A program made the translations under genes and the position numbers. The notes under the pieces are model-generated. The model was not told the DNA's origin, searched no databases, and was given only the letters and a program-made list of their open reading frames with translations. Positions 31,575-34,574 of a stretch of DNA of 34,574 bases are shown one piece after another; the first letter of the stretch is position 1, and every line of letters begins with the position of its first letter. The stretch covers positions 1 through 34,574 of the forward strand of contig JAGHJD010000029.1 in the NCBI GenBank assembly GCA_017886895.1, in the 5' to 3' direction. This DNA is from Clostridia bacterium. Its GTDB lineage: Bacteria > Bacillota > Clostridia > Christensenellales > Borkfalkiaceae.

Positions 31575-31606
31575 TTAGCACTTATTTATATTGAGCGCTG
31601 GCACTC
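31575..31606 (-). promoter_or_regulatory. CIRCE-like HrcA operator in the hsp20 leader
   Basis: TTAGCACTT, 9 bases, GAGCGCTGG: 14 of 18 arm positions agree with the CIRCE consensus (TTAGCACTC-N9-GAGTGCTAA). The right arm continues as GAGCGCTGGCACTC, itself a near palindrome. It lies just downstream of the predicted start point, the usual CIRCE place. Confidence 0.7.
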
Positions 31607-31625
31607 ATTTCTTTTGATTGCTTAT

Positions 31626-31653
31626 ATTATAGCACACTCAGAAAATTTGTCAA
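31626..31653 (-). promoter_or_regulatory. Promoter of hsp20
   Basis: Consensus TTGACA (31653-31648), 16 bases, TGC-extended TATAAT (31631-31626), minus strand. Start near 31619, upstream of the CIRCE-like site. Confidence 0.8.
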
Positions 31654-31683
31654 CGATTTTATATAAATATTTTAAAAATTTTT

Positions 31684-31716
31684 TAAAAAAAGAAGGCGCG
31701 TCACGCCTTCTCTTTT
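31684..31716 (-). terminator. Terminator of the VTT-domain gene
   Basis: Stem AGAAGGCG / CGCCTTCT with a 5-base loop, followed on the minus strand by seven Ts. It lies about 20 bases after the stop. Confidence 0.87.
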
Positions 31717-31731
31717 GTGGACAGTCAGGAT

Positions 31732-32943
31732 TCAGTTTTCCCGCGGCGAAGAAGACTGCCGTTCCTCTTCAGCCGCCGCGCCGTCCTCTTGTTTTGCCGA
31801 AGAGCCGACCCGCAGCTCAGGCTCTTCCGCCGCTCCTCCGCAGCCTTCCGGAGGCGCGCGCACCCCGTCCGTCTCCGTGCTCTCCCGCTCCGACGGCGCG
31901 GGTGAAGCGCTCTCGGCCGCCGCACCGGCGGCAGACGGTTCTTCCTTTTCCTTTTCAGCTTCGGCAGCGAGCGTCAGGCCTCGTCCGTTCTTTGCGCGGA
32001 ATTTGGAAAAGAACCAGCGCTCGAATTTATCCCCCTTCTTCCAGATGAGGATAAACAGCGCAATGATCGCGATGCCGATACAGATCCAGACAATGATCCC
32101 CCATACGGTATCATAAGGGATAATATCGCCGTTCAGAGAAAACGCGGTCGTTACGACGGAGATCGCGCGGGCAACGAGCTGCATGATGATAAAAAATTTC
32201 CAGCTCATCGTCGTAAGCCCCGAGACGATGCAGAGCACGTCGTCCGGAAAGAGCGGCAGAAGGAACATGGCAGTCAGCAGCATCTTATCCCGCCCCTTTA
32301 CTTTCTGCAGCCATTTATCCAGCGCTTCTTTGCCGGCGACCCACGCCGCGACGCGATACCCGAGCACCCTGCCGATCCAGAACGCGATCAGAGAGCCGAT
32401 GAGAATGCCGATGTAGCTGAACAGGCACGCTTTGAGAGCGCCGAACGCAAGCACGCCCGCTCCGACGGTCAGAACCCCGGGGATCGGCAAAAGACAGACC
32501 TGTAAGATCTGTAACACGATAAATAGAACAGGCGCCCACCAACTCCCGAACGACTCTATGACCGCGCGCAGCTCTTCAACGGTGTCGATATACGCAAGCA
32601 CACCTGTCCGCTGCACGATATACAGGCACAAAACAATGACCGCGACGAGGATGATGCCCGTCATCAGTAATTTATATACCGCTTGAAACTTCCGCGCAAA
32701 ACAGACGGACATCGCGATGATATAGATCACTTCCAGCCCGAGCAGCAGCGACGTTATGACCGTCGCATGCCGCGCCAGAAAACCGGTCTCGAAATTTGCC
32801 ATGCACAGCACGGTAAAGACGACTGTAATGCACGAAGAGATCGCCATCACAACAAGCGGCGCTATGACCGTTTTAATGCGCTGCTTTGTAAAAAAAGCGG
32901 CGATTTTTTTGCGGAAAGACCCCTTCCGCTCTTTTTCAGCCAT
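31732..32943 (-). CDS. VTT-domain (TVP38/TMEM64, DedA-like) membrane protein with long acidic tail
   Basis: 403 residues. Several membrane helices; the VTT core lies at about 145-290, with the re-entrant pattern LLPIPGVLTVGAGVLAFG and the second half FLLPLFPDDVLCIVSGLTTM, both typical. Members of this superfamily move lipids or are linked to the proton-motive force; the exact substrate here is unknown. Two to three extra N-terminal helices precede the core. The last ~75 residues are a cytosolic Glu/Ala/Ser-rich disordered tail. ATG at 32943 is set by GGAGAG upstream; an ATG at 32985 would add 14 non-family residues. A TATAAT at 32995-32990 may give it a promoter of its own, though the -35 is poor. 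Confidence 0.85.
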   Translation of the reverse strand: MAEKERKGSFRKKIAAFFTKQRIKTVIAPLVVMAISSCITVVFTVLCMANFETGFLARHATVITSLLLGLEVIYIIAMSVCFARKFQAVYKLLMTGIILVAVIVLCLYIVQRTGVLAYIDTVEELRAVIESFGSWWAPVLFIVLQILQVCLLPIPGVLTVGAGVLAFGALKACLFSYIGILIGSLIAFWIGRVLGYRVAAWVAGKEALDKWLQKVKGRDKMLLTAMFLLPLFPDDVLCIVSGLTTMSWKFFIIMQLVARAISVVTTAFSLNGDIIPYDTVWGIIVWICIGIAIIALFILIWKKGDKFERWFFSKFRAKNGRGLTLAAEAEKEKEEPSAAGAAAESASPAPSERESTETDGVRAPPEGCGGAAEEPELRVGSSAKQEDGAAAEEERQSSSPREN

Positions 32944-33012
32944 GAAAAACTCTCCGTCGGCGCCTGCACCAAACTTTTTCGGCAATGTTATTATATCCGC
33001 AGAAGCGCCTGC

Positions 33013-33456
33013 TCATTCCTGCCGCAGCGCTTTGATCGCAGCACGGGCAAGCGCATCGCAGCGGTTGTTATACGCATTGTCCGCATGCCCTTTGACTTTG
33101 ATAAACGTGATGACGTGCTCTTTTGTCAGCGTATACAGCTCGCTCCAGAGATCGGCATTCAGAACAGGCTTTCCGTCCGCCTTTTTCCACCCGCCCCGCA
33201 GCCAGCTTTGAAGCCAGCCGGCATTGAAGGCGTTCACTGTATAGGCGGAATCGCTGTAGACCGTGACCTCGCACCTCTCTTTCAGGCATCGCAATCCCGC
33301 TATTACCGCGTAGATCTCCATGCGATTGTTCGTCGTTTCGGGGAAAGCGCCGCTGATCTCTTTTTCGATCCCGTTGTAAAGCAGGATCGCGCCCCAGCCG
33401 CCTGCGCCCGGATTGCCCGAACAGGCGCCGTCCGTATATAAGTCAACTTTCTTCAT
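33013..33456 (-). CDS. rnhA: Ribonuclease HI
   Basis: 147 residues. Cuts the RNA strand of RNA-DNA hybrids, e.g. R-loops and Okazaki primers. All four carboxylates are visible: Asp in LYTDGACSGNPG, Glu in NNRMEIYAVI, Asp in VYSDSAY and Asp in NNRCDALAR. The basic handle GWLQSWLRGGWKK and the active-site His of VKGHADNAYNN are present. It starts 5 bases after proC and is surely co-transcribed with it. Confidence 0.95.
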   Translation of the reverse strand: MKKVDLYTDGACSGNPGAGGWGAILLYNGIEKEISGAFPETTNNRMEIYAVIAGLRCLKERCEVTVYSDSAYTVNAFNAGWLQSWLRGGWKKADGKPVLNADLWSELYTLTKEHVITFIKVKGHADNAYNNRCDALARAAIKALRQE

Positions 33457-33461
33457 GCGGT

Positions 33462-34274
33462 TCAGTCCGAAAGTTCTTCCGCGCGCTTCACACAGGCGTC
33501 CACCGCCCGCGCGATCACGCCTTCCAAATCGTCGCGGCGGAAAGAATCGACCGCCTGTATCGTCGTGCCGCCCTTGCTGCAGACCGCAGAGACAAGCTCG
33601 TCAATGCTCTTATCCTCCGCATGCGCGACCATCTCCGCACCGCCGTAGACGGTCGTCACGGCAAGCGTCTTTGCCTCGTCCTCCGTAAGGCCGTGCGCGA
33701 CGCCCGCTTTGATCAGCCCGTCGATGAACAGATAGACGTAAGCGGGCCCGCTGCCGCTGATGCCCGTGACGGCATTCAGCTTCTCCTCGGGCACGTTGAG
33801 CACGGTGCCGCAATTGCTGAACAGCGAATCGATAAAGGCGCAGTCGTCGATATTGCCCGCAAACTCCCCGGCGTCGAGCGCGACCATGCCGGATCCTATC
33901 GAACAGGGAAGATTCGGCATTGCGCGCGCAACTTTCACGGCAGTGCCGAGCAGTGCGCTCCGCACACTGTCCTTCCGCACGCCCGCCATGATCGTTATGA
34001 CCTTTTCGACGGGCACGCCGCGGATGCTCTCCGCCACCGCCTCAAAATTCTGCGGTTTGACGGCGATCAGAAGATATTCGCAATTGTCCGCAACATCCGC
34101 GTTGCTGCGCGTGCGGTTCACGCCGAGATATTCCAATTTTTCGAGCGCCTGCTCGGATGCGTCCGACACGATAATCTTTTTGGGTTTGATCGAATCGGAA
34201 TAGATCGCACCCTTTAAAATGGCCTGCGCCATAAAGCCGGCGCCGATCACGCCGAGTTTGTACTGCTTTTTCAT
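33462..34274 (-). CDS. proC: Pyrroline-5-carboxylate reductase
   Basis: Last step of proline synthesis: NAD(P)H reduction of 1-pyrroline-5-carboxylate. 270 residues: N-terminal Rossmann fold (LGVIGAGFMAQAILKG), AVKPQNFEAV, and the C-terminal dimer domain with the signature AVTGISGSGPAYVYLFIDGLIKAGVAHGL and VCSKGGTTIQAVDSF. GGAG precedes the ATG at normal distance. First gene of proC-rnhA; its minus-strand promoter must lie in the ~75 bases shared with the divergent tRNA-Trp promoter, but no clear -35/-10 pair can be fixed there. Confidence 0.94.
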   Translation of the reverse strand: MKKQYKLGVIGAGFMAQAILKGAIYSDSIKPKKIIVSDASEQALEKLEYLGVNRTRSNADVADNCEYLLIAVKPQNFEAVAESIRGVPVEKVITIMAGVRKDSVRSALLGTAVKVARAMPNLPCSIGSGMVALDAGEFAGNIDDCAFIDSLFSNCGTVLNVPEEKLNAVTGISGSGPAYVYLFIDGLIKAGVAHGLTEDEAKTLAVTTVYGGAEMVAHAEDKSIDELVSAVCSKGGTTIQAVDSFRRDDLEGVIARAVDACVKRAEELSD

Positions 34275-34312
34275 TTTTTCTCCTTTTTTGCCTCGAATAT
34301 ATTAAAATCCGA

Positions 34313-34341
34313 TTGACGAAATCAATTTTATACGATATAAT
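34313..34341 (+). promoter_or_regulatory. Promoter of tRNA-Trp
   Basis: TTGACG (34313-34318), 17 bases, consensus TATAAT (34336-34341); start about 5 bases before the mature tRNA. Confidence 0.85.
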
Positions 34342-34352
34342 ATTATGCGCTT

Positions 34353-34427
34353 AGGGGAGTGGCGCAACGGTAGAGTAGCGGGCTCCAAAACCGTAGGTTG
34401 CGTGTTCGAATCGCGTCTCCCCTGCCA
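34353..34427 (+). tRNA. tRNA-Trp(CCA), anticodon stem with a G-A mismatch
   Basis: 75 bases with encoded CCA. Acceptor AGGGGAG/CTCCCCT with discriminator G; D arm GGCGCAACGGTAGAGT; anticodon loop CTCCAAA with anticodon CCA (34385-34387); T loop TTCGAAT. The anticodon stem GCGGG/ACCGT has a G opposite A at the pair next to the loop (34382 and 34390, standard 31-39). Other clostridial tRNA-Trp that I know have GCGGT/ACCGT there, so this T-to-G change is odd. Own promoter and a strong terminator. Confidence 0.93.
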
Positions 34428-34429
34428 GT

Positions 34430-34464
34430 GAACAGCCTGTTTTCATACAGGCTGTTCTTTTTTT
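34430..34464 (+). terminator. Rho-independent terminator of tRNA-Trp
   Basis: 11-bp perfect stem GAACAGCCTGT / ACAGGCTGTTC with a 6-base loop, followed by seven Ts, directly after the tRNA. Confidence 0.94.
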
Positions 34465-34482
34465 CGCGATTCTCCGCGCAAC

Positions 34483-34567
34483 GCGCGGCTTTTCGCCGCG
34501 CAGGTTGCGTCTGACGCGATCGGCGCATTCGCGCAGCGATCGCTATTCCGTCGCGGCTTTGCGCCGC
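34483..34567. repeat. Cluster of GC-rich hairpins at the window end
   Basis: Four stems in 85 bases: GCGCGGC/GCCGCGC (34483-34501), GCGT/ACGC (34507-34517), a long GCGATCGGCGC / GCGC-AG-CGATCGC stem (34516-34543) and GCGGC/GCCGC (34553-34567). No gene is seen. The next gene is outside the window. Confidence 0.6.
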
Positions 34568-34574
34568 TCCTTAC

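Overview
The window looks like chromosomal DNA of a Gram-positive anaerobe of the class Clostridia (Bacillota), probably from the gut. Reasons, all seen in the sequence: strong AGGAGG-type ribosome binding sites, many TTGnnn-N17-TATAAT promoters (several with a TGC extension of the -10 box), two signal-peptidase-II lipoproteins, a glgC/glgD pair, scpA-scpB beside a site-2 protease, polA-coaE-transglycosylase order, and a CIRCE-like heat-shock operator. No species name can be given from sequence reading alone. Most of the window is housekeeping DNA with some accessory genes.

Left part (1-4570). The first ~158 bases are a chain of hairpins that looks like the right end, with its omega RNA, of an IS200/IS605-type TnpB element whose coding part lies outside the window. 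A + strand redox group follows: an aldo/keto reductase whose family-like C-terminus is cut off by an in-frame TGA, a lipoprotein with two flavodoxin domains fused to a BspA-like leucine-rich-repeat end, and an NAD(P)H-dependent FMN reductase-like flavoprotein. Then come a divergent pair: a class-M-like sirtuin (predicted ADP-ribosyltransferase) and an HxlR regulator, with a palindromic operator candidate between their promoters.

Middle left (4600-10850). lysA with its own promoter and terminator; a site-2 protease gene with a promoter placed for a leaderless mRNA, followed directly by scpA and scpB (condensin accessory subunits); then, on the minus strand, a complete tyrosine recombinase, also with a leaderless-type promoter, and hflX. 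A ~560-base gene-free stretch beyond the recombinase carries two strong perfect inverted repeats.

Centre (11405-24850). On the minus strand lie two overlapping lipoprotein genes with three trypsin/HtrA-like domains, of which only one keeps its catalytic triad; a GH13 alpha-glucan hydrolase; and a full glycogen operon read as glgB-glgC-glgD-glgA-glgP from one promoter. GlgC/GlgD make ADP-glucose, GlgA elongates, GlgB branches, GlgP releases glucose-1-phosphate, and the GH13 enzyme likely trims the oligosaccharides.

Right part (24926-34574). tRNA-Leu(GAG), a lytic transglycosylase, coaE, polA (without a proofreading site), a small DUF4870/Tic20-like membrane protein, an ABC-F ATPase, an Hsp20 chaperone under a CIRCE-like site, a VTT-domain membrane protein, rnhA and proC, all on the minus strand. 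A + strand tRNA-Trp(CCA) with an unusual anticodon-stem mismatch follows, and the window ends in a cluster of GC-rich hairpins.

The strongest candidates for something new are the dead-plus-active protease lipoprotein pair, the orphan class-M sirtuin with its own HxlR regulator, the flavodoxin-LRR chimera, the structured gene-free stretch at 10995-11280, and the TnpB-type RNA end. No CRISPR array, prophage or complete insertion sequence was seen.
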